Source: Corylus avellana | Lineage: Eukaryota > Streptophyta > Magnoliopsida > Fagales > Betulaceae | Reading direction: 5' to 3' | Length of the DNA: 64,000 bases | Assembly (NCBI RefSeq): GCF_901000735.1 | Contig: NC_081544.1 | Location: 32,625,235-32,689,234 of the forward strand | Shown here: one piece after another, positions 1 to 12,656 of the stretch | Layout: the number at the start of each line of letters is the position of its first letter | Numbering within the stretch: the stretch's first letter is position 1 | Notes under the pieces: model-generated | Database searches by the model: none | The model's input: only the letters and a program-made list of their open reading frames with translations | Told to the model about the DNA's origin: nothing | Made by a program: the position numbers and the translations under genes

Positions 1-3000
1 CACAATAAAGCATTATCTAATTAGTCCTATTTTAATATTCAAAATATAATAACATTTTCAGCTCTTGGTTATATATTAATTAAGATGTGTGTCGTGTGAT
101 ATGCTGTTGACAGCTCAAGGCATGATGGTCCTCTTGCACTCAAGAACCTCAAACCCTTTAAACCTAATTAAACCCCAAGTGGGTTGTTATTATACAAGTT
201 TCAGTCAATGGATGTCGATTAAGTATTTGAAGTAAGATTCTTGCGTGCTACTTTAATTGAGATTAATTGGCCTCATCAAAATTAGTACTATTTTATGTCT
301 ACTACAAAATTAAGCAACTTGCTGGAGGTGATTGGATTGTTCATGATATATATTCATCATCATCCACACCCACTTAATTAACTAGGTTTAATTACCTTAA
401 TCTTTATATATATGTAGGTGTATGTAGCAACCTTCCATAAGTCAACTTTATGCTATATATATATATAATGAAACCAATCCATCTATTCGCTTTCTACCAA
501 TATGATTAAATTGTTTCATTTTTATAATGCTTCTACACTCTATGTGCTTATTTGTTCAAAATAAAAAACATATTATGAAGGTGGCCATGGGAGGTATTAT
601 CATGGAACATGCATGGTTTAATCAAAAAACATCGAACATGGTATTATCATGGTGTAACGACCTTTTTTTTTCTTCTAATTGAATAAGGAAAAAGGTTATG
701 GGGGAGCTCCTTACAATAGACTAGGTTAGAAAAAATTCCTTCAACCTATATAATTGGGAGGAAAACTTTGTCGTTATTATATGATGAGAAACATGTTAAT
801 TAAACATATAAACACTTGCATAAACCTTTGTTTTATACACATTCCAATGATTTATTTTCACAAATTGGGCATGATTGAAGCAATCAATAATCAATTATTG
901 CATCATTTGTACATGTTAATCTACCACCCCACTTGATTCTAAGAATGCTTCAATAATAATGGGAGTGCATCCGATCTACAAAATCGTGGGCTAAAATGTA
1001 CATCGTCAATCAATTAGGGATACTAAATCAGTATTTCGTATAATACCATGTTAAACTAATACAAATCACCGTATAATACACAATATTGCTAACGTATAGT
1101 TTTATTTTTCCACCATGTCACGCCGTTTTGCCCATCACAGGCTGCACTTTAAAATATGACAAGTCAATGAATAATTAGATCGTGCTTAGGAATACAGCCA
1201 ATGAAGTAAATGATTAGGCATTGATTGGAGTCTTAAGTTATTGTTTTTTTTTGCTCGGATTAGAATCTTAATTTGAAACTAAAGTCAATTACTTCTCAAC
1301 CTGTTTTTCTATCAATAATTAATTCCTTCTCGACCATTTTTTTTTTTAAAAAAAAATTAAAATTGAAGTAAGATACACTTATAAGAAATTCCTTAGATAT
1401 ACATACCATCGAATTCAATGGAAAAAACATAAAATAAATTATTTATAAATGTATAGTCAAGATTGCACGTAGATAACCGGTTGAAAATCGTTGTCTTATC
1501 TTCGATCTAGGTCCCAACCGGACTGCTTTTATCTATGTTGCCTAGCATAAAGGCACTCTCCATGTTGTGCCCTTAGAGTAGATCTCATGAAATTTTAAAG
1601 CATCATGAGAGGAATTCCCTCATGGGATCCTATAAGAGAAATGTTATTTTATATTCTATGGTCATTCTCGTTGCATACTCAAGTTAATGTAGTATATATG
1701 CTGCATCCATCCTAAAATTTTTTATTGAAATTTCATCAAAGAAATGTTATTTTGCACTATACGGTCATTCTTTCAGCATATTAAGTTGATATAGCATGCT
1801 CAATCTACCCCAATCTAGTGTTGGCATGTTTCAAAGGACCTCATTTACTCCACTAGGGCCGGCATAGGCTTAATTACCTTGAGTGAACCCTACTTACTAA
1901 CCCTTACTTTTCTAACGTCTTTTGCCCAGGGTGTACAATCAACAAAGCTTATTTAGAGAAAAGCCCACACTTTCTCCATGGGGAAAATGATCCTCTCCAT
2001 TTTAAATGAAATGAAGAGGATCAATTTAGTTACTTTAAGAGGATATTTTTGTGAAAAAAAAAAAAAAAAAAAACCCAAAATAGCAAAATTACCCTCTAAA
2101 ACAACTACCTGGATCCAAGTCGTCCTCATGGTTGTGCCCTCTATCCATCATTTATTTTCACTCGGTCCCGGTAGAGGCTATTACAGGAAGAAAGCGGGCA
2201 TGCATGGCCTGCCTAAATGGGTTAACCATGATCAAATCAGATGGGCCTTGTAACTTCAAGCCCAATCCTAGCTAGGGACCGGCCCCTTTTAGATTTACAT
2301 GGGCAATGAGTAGTACTCCTTTTTGCGTTTTCTCTATCAAATCAACTTAGGATTGTCTTTGCCCTTATGGGCCTCTAGTGTTTTACATCGCCAAGTTTGG
2401 CGTAGGAAGGCTATCCCACTCTTCCAAGCCTTCCATTTTGTTGAATTAAATGTGATACAGGTAAAATTCAACCCATCATTTCTTTGCATTAATTTAGCAG
2501 GATTGTAATTGTTCGGAATTTGGCATGAGAGGAATGCCCGCACTTTTTAAGGCAAGGTTCCTTGAAAGCTTTCAACTTTTGTAGGCTTGAAACTTATCTT
2601 ATAAAGAACTTCGTTACCTTAGAACCGTTATAGTAACAGTTGCCATTCACCAAAGTTTCGTTCACGAGCTCTCTCACCAATTGAGTTAGGAATAGAATCA
2701 ATTCCGTGCATAGAATCCTTCTCTCTCAGGAATGTATAGCTCTCACACTCTTGCCTCTTGGGATCTTTTTCCAAACATATTTAATCCTAAGTGCTTAGAT
2801 ATAATCTTATTCTTGCTAACAGTTGGTTGAGGTTCTCCTTGTGTTTGTTTTTGCCCGAGAATATGCTCAAAAGTATTTCTATTTCTTAAGTTTTTAATTT
2901 AATTCCCAAAAAAAATAGTACCTCTCAAGAGAGTCCCAAGGCTCGAGTCTCAATGGGGGATAGATATCCTTGCACACCAATTAGATTTAGATTTTAAAAA

Positions 3001-3059
3001 ATTTCAGAGTTTATAATCATATTTGATTCTCACAAGAAAAAAAAAAAAAAAAAAAAGGA
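1..3059. other. Intergenic region, no gene recognised
   Basis: AT-rich sequence with homopolymer runs, for example A-runs near 2055-2073. The open frames in it are short, lack splice support and match no family I recognise. It may contain old transposon debris, but I found no terminal repeats that define an element. Confidence 0.6.
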
Positions 3060-3437
3060 AGGAGAGAATGCTTCCATAACAATAATAATGAGCGGCCCGT
3101 TTGGCAACTAAGTGTGCCCTGAGATTAACACTCATAAGACTTTGGTCACATACCAATAAGGAAAAGCAGATAAAAGGGAGATGGTATCTGCAATAGTTGT
3201 TGCAGAAGACCATTCTGCACTCAAACTGGAGTTGTTTAAGGCCAGAATGGCAACTAAAGAGTTCCCTTCAAGCAGAATCTGAGATGAGGAGGAAAGAGAG
3301 GCAGCGGCTTCAACGGCTAACAAAGCTACCCTGGCTTCACCTGCATTGACATTAAGAAAAGGCAGTCTCCTAGTAACTGCAGCAAGAATGACTCCCTCAT
3401 CTCCACAGAATTTCCGACCAACAGTTTGATTTTGCAT
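3060..3437 (-). pseudogene. Frameshifted RNase H (RVT_3-type) retroelement fragment
   Basis: On the minus strand, 3132-3437 encodes a stretch resembling the plant RVT_3/RNase H fold seen in LINE-derived proteins. It has a GDEGVILAA core, the GEARVALLAVEAA helix and LEGNSLVAILAL. The expected continuation (NLRAHLVAKRAAH) is present but in another frame (3004-3213), so there is a frameshift near 3150-3200. No start, no upstream reverse transcriptase and no intron context are present. It lies just downstream of the WHY1 stop codon, on the same strand. This is a decayed fragment, not a working gene. Confidence 0.6.
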
Positions 3438-3534
3438 AATATAGTTGTATTTAAAATGTCAATTCATAGTCATTTCAATCCTCCTTCCAACAATGGAAGA
3501 AAGTGATTCACTAACTAGAGGATGATTACAACCA

Positions 3535-3612
3535 AAAATACAAAACCAAAAAAACAAAAACAAAAACAAAAACAAAACCAAAAACCAAAAACAAAAAACA
3601 AAACAAAACCAA
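3535..3612. repeat. CAAAA-rich simple repeat
   Basis: An irregular A/C tract made of CAAAA, CAAAAA and CCAAAA units just beyond the 3' end of the WHY1 coding region. No further structure was seen. Confidence 0.8.
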
Positions 3613-3672
3613 GGTAGTTCAGACATTAAAAGACAGTTATGCACCATGTCGTATGAGACTCTGCAACGTTCA

Positions 3673-6600
3673 CTATCTGCTCCACTCAAAGTCTCCCCCA
3701 TACCTAGAATTGGCATTATTTACACGGCCCGTATCCTCTGGCTTTATGGAATTTGCAAAAGCGTGCCAACCTAAAATGTACGGCAGGATAAACTGCATAG
3801 GAACAAGTCAAAACGTATCACAGATGGAAAGAAATAGACAATTCACATTGTAAGAGAAGAAAAAAAAGTAAATGCCCTAAAACAAGCTAAAGACAAACAT
3901 GCACATGCATATGCGTGCACCCACACCCACACCTACACACACACACACACACAGGCATATCATACATTGAAAGCTGAGACGAGGACAGTGTACTCTGCTC
4001 TGGTGATAGGAATATATATACTTTCGTCCACATTTACAAGCTTGTTCTGAACACCTTCAGAAAATGACATGCCAAGATCAGATATGGAGCAAGTTATAGA
4101 CAAATAAATTAAACTTTCTTCATAATCTTAACGGGTCACAAATGATAAATTTGATATGAGCTTGTTATCCAAGTAAAATACCATTAGCACATGTGAATGC
4201 ATCACATTCTGGCTCCAATCAGAAAGTAAATATGGATAGATGTATAAAGGGAAGTGTGGAGGAAAATATCAAATACTGGGGAATAGTGAGTTTCCGCAGA
4301 CAAACTAACTTGCCTTTATTATTGCACCTCTGATTTCTAGCAATATATCACATACACATCATTTGATGACATGAGATACTTGCATTAAGTTATAACATAG
4401 ATGTTTATATCCCCGTTATGATAATGAATGCGAAAAAAGTTTGAAACAAGAAAGGGTGTATCCATAGTATGCTATTGGACATGAGAATATATCATTCCAC
4501 AACTTCAAGCGAGTAAAAGTTGACAATTACTGGATCACAGTCACATGTTATAACATCATAAAGCAAACAATATCCCAAAAAATTCACCACCAAGACTTGA
4601 TGAAAAAAGAGGATTACTGAGGTTAAAGAAGTGGCCAGAACCGTCAGGAAGAGGCTCCACCTTCAACACCTTCCTGACCTTTCCCTCCTCACTGCAAAAC
4701 AGAACAACTTTCAATACATTTCATTATGATAAACATAACAAATAGAGCTTATGAGTACAAACTCTTCCCAATGTTACTGACAAGAAGCAATGCAACATGA
4801 ATCAATGAACATGAAAATAACTTGGCCAGTTCTTGTGTCTCTAATTGCCAAAATACGGCACATATATCGTTAGGGGAAAAGTTACAAGAATAATAAGCTT
4901 AATGCTGTCATAAATCTGTATCATTACAGACAATGAAGATGCATGTACTCATGGTAAGGTAAACATTGGATATATAAAGACAAGCAACATGATCAAAATC
5001 AATAGTTCATGTAATTATAAAAATCAATGAAATAGACAACACATGGGAACAGTTTGCACTAGAAAGCTATCTCTGACTCCATGTTTACCATGTTGAATTT
5101 GAGGAGATATAGAGTAGACTGTACCTTTTTCCCTTAAAAGGATCATGAAAAAATTCACATGAATCCTTTTTCCCAAGGCTAACTATAGTTCCAATTTCGG
5201 TCACTGATAGAGAGAATACCTACATTCAAACAATTCAAAGCATCATCTTGCATTTGAAACTTTAAAATATCTCAAAACAATTCACATTTTATCACTTCTA
5301 TTCACTAATAGCAGACACAACATTAAGATATTGTAACTGGGATCAACTGAAAGGGTTCAGTTAATCTGGCAACCATCATATAACTTCTAAGATATAGTAG
5401 CAAGAAGCTCGGGTCGTTCTTCGAGACTTGTCATAGCAGAATAGTTGATCAGTACCTGTTGTTTAGGTGAAATTTATATATTTCTACACATTGAGAGAGA
5501 GAGAGAGAGAGGGGGGGGGGGCCAGGAAATTCATTAAAAGTGTAGGTGGTGCAACCCAAGTATATAGGAAGTACACAAGAGAAACACCTAGCAGATCAAG
5601 AACAAAAAAAAAAAGAGAACAAAAATCTGCATAGCAGGGAAATGGAGAAAGGTGGTAGCATAGATCCATTCGAATAAGGTTTTAAGAAAAAAAGTCTGTA
5701 GATTTGAGCTCGTTCTCTTTCGATTATCTAAAATTCGAGCATTCTTTTCTCTTGAAATGCACCACATTAAAAAGGAAGGAATGGAATTCCAAACGATAAT
5801 AATATCATTCCGGCCGACCCTTCTACTCCAATATGCCAAAAGATCCACCACCCATCTAGGTATAACCCATTCTGCCCAAACATTCTACAGGCAAAAATTG
5901 AGTTAAAGCAACATATCATCTGCCACCCTGACATTTACTCAGAGGTTCCCACCATTATTGTCCTCCAAATCATTGTAAATCCACAACACCCAAAATGAAA
6001 CCTAGCGGCACATAAGTTCCACATTATATTATCTGCAAAAACAAAATGTAGATTACCTGCTTTCTGCTCCAATCATATTGTCGAACACCGGCTGCAGGGG
6101 CAAACTGAAGCAGCACGAAACCTTCCTTCGATAGTTTGAATGCCCCTGACTGCATACAACACAAACCATCACAAAAACAAGCACAGAGACGCCCTAAGTA
6201 TTCCAATTGTTACAAATTACTATAAACAAAAAAAAAAAAAAAAAAAAAAAAAGAAGATAGAAAAAAAAAAAATAAATAAAAAAAAAAAAACTTCAAAGAA
6301 ACATACATCCAAAGGCGTGAACTCCGGAGCTCTGGGCTCTACCGTAAGAGCTGCTTTTCCTTTGTATATTGAGTGACCCACAAAATACCTAGGCGGTAAT
6401 GTTCCACCTACACACAAACCAAACCAAACCAATATAATTCCATTATAAACACTAAAAACAGAGAAGTTTTGAACTTAATCCTCTCTTTGGTCTGTCTTTA
6501 TTCTATTCACTGTATTGGTAGTTGACAGCTGAAACAAATTTAGGGAAACAATCAAAATATCAAATTAGACTCAACTAAGTTATGAAATCATATAAACCCT

Positions 6601-7041
6601 CCATTGGGTCGCTGAGAATTCAATAAGACTTTGAACTGACCCTAAGTTGAGAAAATTATGATTTTCCTACATTTGTTTCTCGGCAACCAAACAGCGTTCA
6701 AGTTGGTTTTCTTTGTTTCCTACGTTTTCTCCTACTTTTTCCCCTCAACCGGGAGAGAAAAGCAAAAACAAAAAGGAAAAGGAAAAAAAAAATAAAAAAT
6801 CAGGAACAGTGGTAGAACCTCCCCCGGGAGTTTGCGAAGAAAAGGAGTTGTTCGGAGCGGTCGGGGTGGTGAGCCTCTGTTGCTGGAAGTACTCGCACTT
6901 CACAGAGAGCTTCTTGCTCCAGATGCTGGGGCTGAAAGCGGTGCGTTTAGTTGAAGATTGAAAGAAGAGCGAGGGACCAAGGCGAAGTCTGGGGTTTGGG
7001 GTGGTAGTGAGTGCGGAAGATAGCGACTGTAGCCCCTGCAT
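3673..7041 (-). CDS. WHY1: Whirly single-stranded DNA-binding protein, plastid (WHY1 type)
   Basis: Seven exons, complement of 3673-3792, 3966-4054, 4618-4691, 5125-5219, 6057-6149, 6307-6407 and 6819-7041, giving 264 residues (Arabidopsis WHY1 is about the same from memory). Whirly proteins bind single-stranded DNA as tetramers; plastid members help maintain organelle genome stability, and WHY1 also has reported nuclear and RNA-associated roles. The N-terminus (about 1-55) is rich in S, T and basic residues, as in a plastid transit peptide. The Whirly domain begins at about residue 78 with LPPRYFVGHSIYKGKAALT, which carries the signature KGKAALT (90-96). It continues with GVRQYDWSRKQ, SLSVTEIG and LGWHAFANSIKP, and ends in EWSR. 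The ATG at 7041 opens the only frame that splices into the domain. Intron 3 carries a LINE fragment. The gene is divergent from the zinc-knuckle gene. WHY2 (mitochondrial) is less likely because of the transit peptide and C-terminus. Confidence 0.95.
5491..6000 (-). mobile_element. 5'-truncated LINE (L1-like) 3' end in WHY1 intron 3
   Basis: Minus-strand reading of about 5588-5851 gives the tail of a plant L1-type LINE ORF2: MVDLLAYWSRRVGRNDIIIV, then a WNSIPSFLMWC region and REKNARI. It is followed by the usual LINE 3' untranslated pattern (CTCTTGTGTACTTCC, then TTGGGTTGCACC, then TTTTAATGAATTTCC). The element lies in the same orientation as WHY1. Instead of a poly(A) tail its 3' end abuts a C-run followed by (TC)n, written as (GA)n(G)n on the plus strand at 5491-5521. 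The 5' limit is vague. Confidence 0.75.
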
Positions 7042-7400
7042 ACTTCTTCTTCTTCTCTCTTCCCGGCTCTGCCTGCTTTTTTTGATTTTGGCTTATGGTG
7101 CGGTGCGTTTCTCTGGGTTTAGAAATGGAAATCCGAGTCCCATGGGGATTACCAACGTTTAATCGGACGGTGCAAATTGCAGTTGGTACTGCACGATGGA
7201 AACGACATGAATGTGTCAAACGACGTCATTCGTTTTATTGATGGGCGAATCAGGGCGATAGGCCGATAGCCAATAGGCCCATGCCAATACATGCATTTTT
7301 TTTTTCCTGAAGAAATAAAGGAAGTCTAGCCCCTAGGGCCCTATGTAATCATATATTCTTTAGCTTATAAACCATTTTTTACAAATTAACATTTTTTCTC

Positions 7401-7827
7401 GGATAATTTCACTTTAAGCCTTTAAATTACAATATGATTTAACAAGTTCCTTAATTTAAATCACTTTAAGTCTTCAAAACATTTCAATTTGAATTCTTGA
7501 ATTTTTAATTATAGTCAATTTGAACCATTCCATTAGATTTTAAATGTTAAAAGTGAGATATTGATGTTTATACCCCTGAGTTTGTTTTTATAAAATTCTA
7601 AATTTACCTTTAATTCCAAATTTTAAAAAAATAAAAAATAAAGTAAAAAAAAATCAGGAATATTTTTGTCTTTTTAGGTATTATCGTTAGAAGTTAACGA
7701 CTAAATCTAACGGAGGGGTTTAAATTGACTGCAATTAAAAATTTAGGAGTTCAAATTGAGAGATTTTAAAATTTATAGGCTTGTCAAATTGCATGATAAT
7801 TTGGAAGTATAAAGTGAAGTTACATCC
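7401..7827. mobile_element. Foldback/MULE-like non-autonomous DNA transposon
   Basis: The two ends form a long imperfect inverted repeat of about 130-160 bp. The left end is GGATAATTTCACTTTAAG and the right end reads on the opposite strand GGATGTAACTTCACTTTA. Deeper in the arms, matching AATTTGAATTC-like and TTTAATTATAGTCAATTTGAA-like stretches recur. There is no coding capacity. The flanks ATTTTTTCT (left) and ATTCTTTCT (right) could be a worn 9-bp target duplication, but the T-rich context makes this weak. Confidence 0.65.
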
Positions 7828-8045
7828 ATTCTTTCTTTCTTTAGCAACCTTATCTTATTATGTGTGTTTTGACAATTGAGAAACTTACTAATTTCTCATT
7901 TTAACTTATGGACGCACAATGCATATCTAATGATCATCTTTCATGGTCACTATAGGAGTATTACTAACATTTTCTATATAATAAATAGGTTTTATTGTCT
8001 TAATGGTTAATGGGTAGTTCAATCAATTGCAAAGATTCCTCCTTT

Positions 8046-8048
<3 letters not shown>

Positions 8049-8103
<55 letters not shown>

Positions 8104-8110
8104 TTTTTTC
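8049..8110. repeat. (AT)n microsatellite joined to poly(T)
   Basis: Nearly 40 bp of uninterrupted AT dinucleotides followed by about 24 T residues, between the foldback element and the TATA box of the zinc-finger gene. Its length is likely to vary between individuals and assemblies. Confidence 0.95.
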
Positions 8111-8272
8111 TGTGGGAAGGACTTTTTACGTTAAAGTTCTTGCAATAGATCTTGCACAATGCCACTGATTTGAAGTTGTGGCGTTATCCTCAGCCACAAA
8201 CACGCACGCACACGCGTGGATAGAAACAAGAGCAAGCGTGGCCTCTACTGATTCTATAATAACCACACGCTC

Positions 8273-8278
8273 TATAAA
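8273..8278 (+). promoter_or_regulatory. Putative TATA box of the zinc-finger gene
   Basis: TATAAA in the context CTCTATAAACACC, 167 bp upstream of the chosen ATG at 8445. It would place transcription start near 8305. That argues against starting translation at the earlier in-frame ATG at 8178. Confidence 0.5.
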
Positions 8279-8444
8279 CACCGAAGTACCACCATTCAAT
8301 TGGATCTTGCTGATTCAGAAGACTCTTTCACGCTCAATCCGTTTGCATTCCATAGATGATGCTCTTTTGATTGTGCAAGAAATCTTCATTTCAGTCTCCC
8401 TTGCTTCTTTCCTTTCGTCTTATTCTTTGAATTGTACGTATGAA

Positions 8445-11400
8445 ATGTCCTCGCTCTGTTCCTCATTTCGAATTCTGGCACCTCAATGGAGGCACAAGAA
8501 CGTGCGCTTCTTTATTTTCCTCCATTCCAAGAGAAAGACTAGCTTCGTCCCAAGCGTCATTTCCTCCTCCACGGGCGACGATTCTGTTCCAACTCCCAAA
8601 CAAAGCCAGGTACTCTCTCTCTCTCTCTCTCCCTCTCTCTCGGCACTTCTTTAGCTGTTTATGCTGTAAAGCTTAATTTGGAATTCTTTGATTTTTGTTT
8701 TTGTTTCAGTTTTGGCACAAGTTTCCTGATTTGTTTTCACTTTTTTTCTTTTTTCATGATTGTGGCACAGTTGCGTTATGATCCCTCGGAAGAGCTATTC
8801 GGGATCGATGTCGCTCCGAAACCGAGGTTTAGAACGCTTTCATTCATGTACTTTTTACGATTATCATATTCCATTCATGGACATTTTACGATTATCGTAT
8901 TTCATTTTTACTTATCAAAAAAAAGAATCGCTTTGGGGACAAGACTCAAACTTTTTCATGTGTTTTGTTACCTTAAAAATGAAAAAGAAAACGAGCAAAT
9001 ATGGATCTTAGGCATTTTGGCTCAGTATCATTATACTGAAATAGCTTAATTGATCGTATTTCTTTTTGGTGGAAAAAAGTTTTATATGAAGTTGGTCCAA
9101 TCAGCCATGGTATTTCCTTTTGTTTCAGTCTAATATGTATGTAATTTTTAAATTTAATTTCAGGAATGATGGTTCTGGTGCACCCACTCCACGTTCCTGG
9201 TTTGGACCAAATGGGCAGTACATCAGAGAGCTACCCTGCCCAAGTTGCCGGGGTAGAGGTTATACTCCTTGTACAGAGTGTGGAATAGAGAGGACCAGAT
9301 TAGACTGTTCACAATGTAATGGGAAGGTATATGCTCTTGGAGCCATATTTTTAATTAATTGCAGATCGATATTTACATGGGGGTGGCTTGCACTACAATT
9401 TTATGGAGAGTTTTGTTAATTTAAGATAAAAGTGAATTGTTCTATTTGATTATTTCTTTTCTTTGATATTCCTTTAAGGAGAGTATATACATATCAAATC
9501 AAGAAGCTATGTAGTAGTTTAATTAAAGTAACTTTAAAAGGCATTACCTAGTATTGGTTTCGCTGAAGAAAGGTCTTGGGAGTGAAGATTTGGATATGGT
9601 TTCTAACCTTCAACATCTATGCATGAAGGTTGTCACTCTCAATAATTGAACCTGGAAAGTATAAGTTGCAATTGAACCATAATGCAATAGGAATGGGTGC
9701 GTAACTTAGCAGTAAAAAAAATAGTTTTAATTTCTGTATGTTATTCTCAAGAAACTCGCTAATGCACTTCTTGTTGGGATTGTGCCAATTATTTGTTATG
9801 GTTATGAAGCAGTGAGGAAATTGGTTTTGTGGAAAGACAAAATACTTCTGTATCCTTCCACTGATTTCTTTGGTCCCATTGACAACAGGGCATAATGACT
9901 TGTCAACAATGTTTGGGTGATTGCGTCATATGGGAAGAGGCGATTGATGAACGACCATGGGAGAAAGTTCGCTCCAAGTAACTTTTTCATATCCTCTTTT
10001 TATTGCGCACTCTTTGTTTTATCAAATTCATATTATCCCCATGTCTTTGCTGTCACTTGTCAGTGCGCATATTCTAATCTAACACTGTTTTCTAATTTGG
10101 TCATCCGTTGTTGATGAAGAACTAACTACTTTGCAAATGATTTTTTATACTTATTTGTAACTTATGCACAAATACAAATAATCTAAAAAATACATACGTA
10201 GAAACTAGACTCTTGCTTTTTAATTGCCACTTTCATTTCTCTCATGCTTCATGCTCTTATTAAGTAGGTCTAATAATGGTCTATAATCCACTCCGATACC
10301 TTTGCCGTTTGGGAAAGAAGAACTTTTTATGTTGTCTGCATTTTAATAATTGAATTGAACAAGTTCTATTTATGCTTAAAAGGCAAGGCTTGTAATACTG
10401 AATGACAAGGTTGAAGTGCTTCTTACATGGTTATCTTGTGTTCCTACTATAAAAAATGGACCATATGGTGCATTCCATGCTCTAATAAACCAATGCCACA
10501 TGGAAAGCTAAGCCTGTTGTATTCCTACAAGTCACTTGTTCCAGGAGTTCTATCATGTTTATGCCATTGTAAAGGAGATTGATCCAACCCTGGTGATAGA
10601 GTTTACACTTTACAGCGTGGCTACTTAATTATAGTAATTGATAAAAAGCTCTCATGATTACTATTAAAGTATTACTATTATCCCTCAGAAGCAAGTGTTA
10701 TACTTTATGAAATAGTAATGTTAAACAGTTGCTTATTAACCGTGGTATATACTGCACAATGAGCTACTTTTTGATGATACAAAGTAGTTTTGAAACATTC
10801 TTGTTTTTGCTTGTATATGTCAAATGTTTCTTTGTTTTTTAATGAATACATTAAGGTTTTTAATGCTGACTCTTTCAACTTTTGCTTTTCACCCAGGTCT
10901 CTACTCAAAGTAAAGGAAGATGATGAAGTTGACAGCTTAGATATAAAGCTGGGCATGAAGAAGAAATCAAAGCGTGTTTACCAATCACAACCTCCTGAAG
11001 TTGGATTAAAAATCAGTCGATCACTGAAAGTTAGTTGCCTGCTTAACCTTACCTGACATGTTGCTTATGCAAAACATGACGTGCATATGTTTTATATTGC
11101 ATATTCATATTGTTATCTGACACACCCATATACAAAAACATGGCATGCATTTGTTTTATATTGCATATTGATATGTTATCTGACACTAAGGGTGAGTATG
11201 TAGAATCATAGGTATTAGGTACCTTAACCATGTTGAAATGCTTTGACTACATACGACTGAAATCACAATTTCATCGTGGTCCATTTTGTTTCTCATCATT
11301 CTTGTGTGGTTGGGGATTTTGAGTACTTCCTGTATACTTAAGCTGTAGCTCCGATCTAGCATTTTGAACGAGTTAAATGGGTGATTATTATTTGTGGGAC

Positions 11401-12656
11401 AAGTGAAGGATCTTTGAATTAACAATTCTTTGTAAGTTTGTAGATAAATTGTTCAATGTCTCCTTTCCTGACTGGATGCAGACTCTAACAGGCTCTGCAA
11501 TTAAAGCTTCATATGATGTAACACCTAACATGATTACCATAAACTAGGCTTGCTACCATTTATTGTGATGAGGCTAGGTCCTACATGCAAATATTGTTTG
11601 CATATGTTCCTCATCATGCATTGTTTCACTAAATTCCATAAATTTATAGATTTTGATAGGATCATGAATTTAATCTTCTTGGTTTAGTTGGATGATTGCA
11701 GAGTCTCAATGCCAAAACAGGCCTTTTTAGCAAGAGAATGAAGATCATACATCGTGATCCTAAACTTCATGCACAAAGAGTGGCTGCAATTAAGGTATGC
11801 AAATGTTTTGATTCATAACTCTGGATTTCCAGAGTTTCATATATTGCATAAGATAATAGTTTTACATGAATGTTGCAGTGCTTTGTTCTGAATAAAAATA
11901 CTAATTTATTCTTTTGGTAAGCTGGAAGGGAAGTTTATTGAATGTTTAATTTCCAACATAGTTGACATTGCAAAATCTCTGCTGTAAATTATATCAAATT
12001 TTATGTGTATAGAAAGCCAAAGGAACAGCTGCAGCACGAAGGCGCGCTTCTGAAGCTTTAAAAGCTTTCTTTAGTGATCCAGAAAATCGTCGCAAGAGGA
12101 GCATTGCCATGAAAGGTCTGTTTTTATACCACGAAGTTAACTGCTGACAGCTCAACTATACCTTTCATTACAGCTAGGCCTAGGCTTCGGATGAGTAACC
12201 TGCATTAAAATACTTATTGACCCAGAACAATTTTCTCGTTCTGATGCAGGAGTACAATTTTACTGTAGAAACTGTGGACGTGAGGGACACAGGAGACACT
12301 ATTGTCCAGAGCTTAAGGATAGTTTGATAGGTAGACGATTCAAGTGTCGGTTATGTGGAGAAAAGGGTCATAACAGAAGAACCTGCCGAAAGTCAAGGTC
12401 AAGCAATCAGGGAAACACAATTAAGAGGAATCATCGTTGCAGAATATGTTATCAAAGCGGCCACAATCGCAGGACTTGCCCTCAAGTGATTGGGGTAAAG
12501 TTGAGTGGTACTCATGCCACAACAGGCTCTCCCACTGGAAGCAGAACATGCACTTGCCAGTTTTGCCAAGAAAAAGGGCACAATATTCGGACATGCCCCC
12601 GAAGAATTATAAATCCCTCGACGATTAATCCTCAATCTGAAGAAATAAAGCAGTGA
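8445..12656 (+). CDS. Plastid-predicted DnaJ-type zinc finger / NUMOD3-like / CCHC zinc-knuckle protein
   Basis: Eight exons: 8445-8609, 8771-8826, 9164-9326, 9889-9977, 10897-11029, 11702-11794, 12013-12115, 12250-12656, giving 402 residues. Residues 1-45 are S-rich and basic without acids, like a plastid transit peptide. Four CXXC pairs follow (C99/C102 in CPSCRGRG, C110/C113, C122/C125 in CSQCNGKG, C133/C136), a DnaJ-type cysteine-rich finger without a J domain. Residues 203-268 are highly basic and contain SEALKAFF and RRKRSIAMKG, which resemble the NUMOD3 motif of homing-endonuclease DNA-binding tails. Four CX2CX4HX4C knuckles close the protein (C273-C286, C300-C313, C331-C344, C370-C383), suggesting RNA or single-stranded DNA binding. 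Plants have conserved proteins annotated 'zinc knuckle (CCHC-type) family' with this look; I do not know an established function. A (CT)n tract begins right after the first 5' splice site. ATG 8445 was chosen because of the transit peptide and the TATA position. Confidence 0.88.

Larger units (their letters stand above)
7042..8444. promoter_or_regulatory. Divergent promoter region of WHY1 and the zinc-finger gene
   Basis: The 1.4 kb between two divergent start codons must hold both promoters. A GGCCCA site II-type hexamer lies at 7276-7281, about 240 bp upstream of the WHY1 ATG. Such motifs are common in plant genes for organelle proteins. A TATAAA lies at 8273-8278 for the plus-strand gene. 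The middle is occupied by a foldback element (7401-7827) and a long AT/T tract (8049-8110). Confidence 0.55.

Noticed and set aside
8178..8444. In-frame upstream extension of the zinc-finger gene starting at ATG 8178
   Set aside because: It would start upstream of the TATAAA at 8273, and the extra residues look like untranslated sequence. The protein from 8445 already begins with a good transit peptide.
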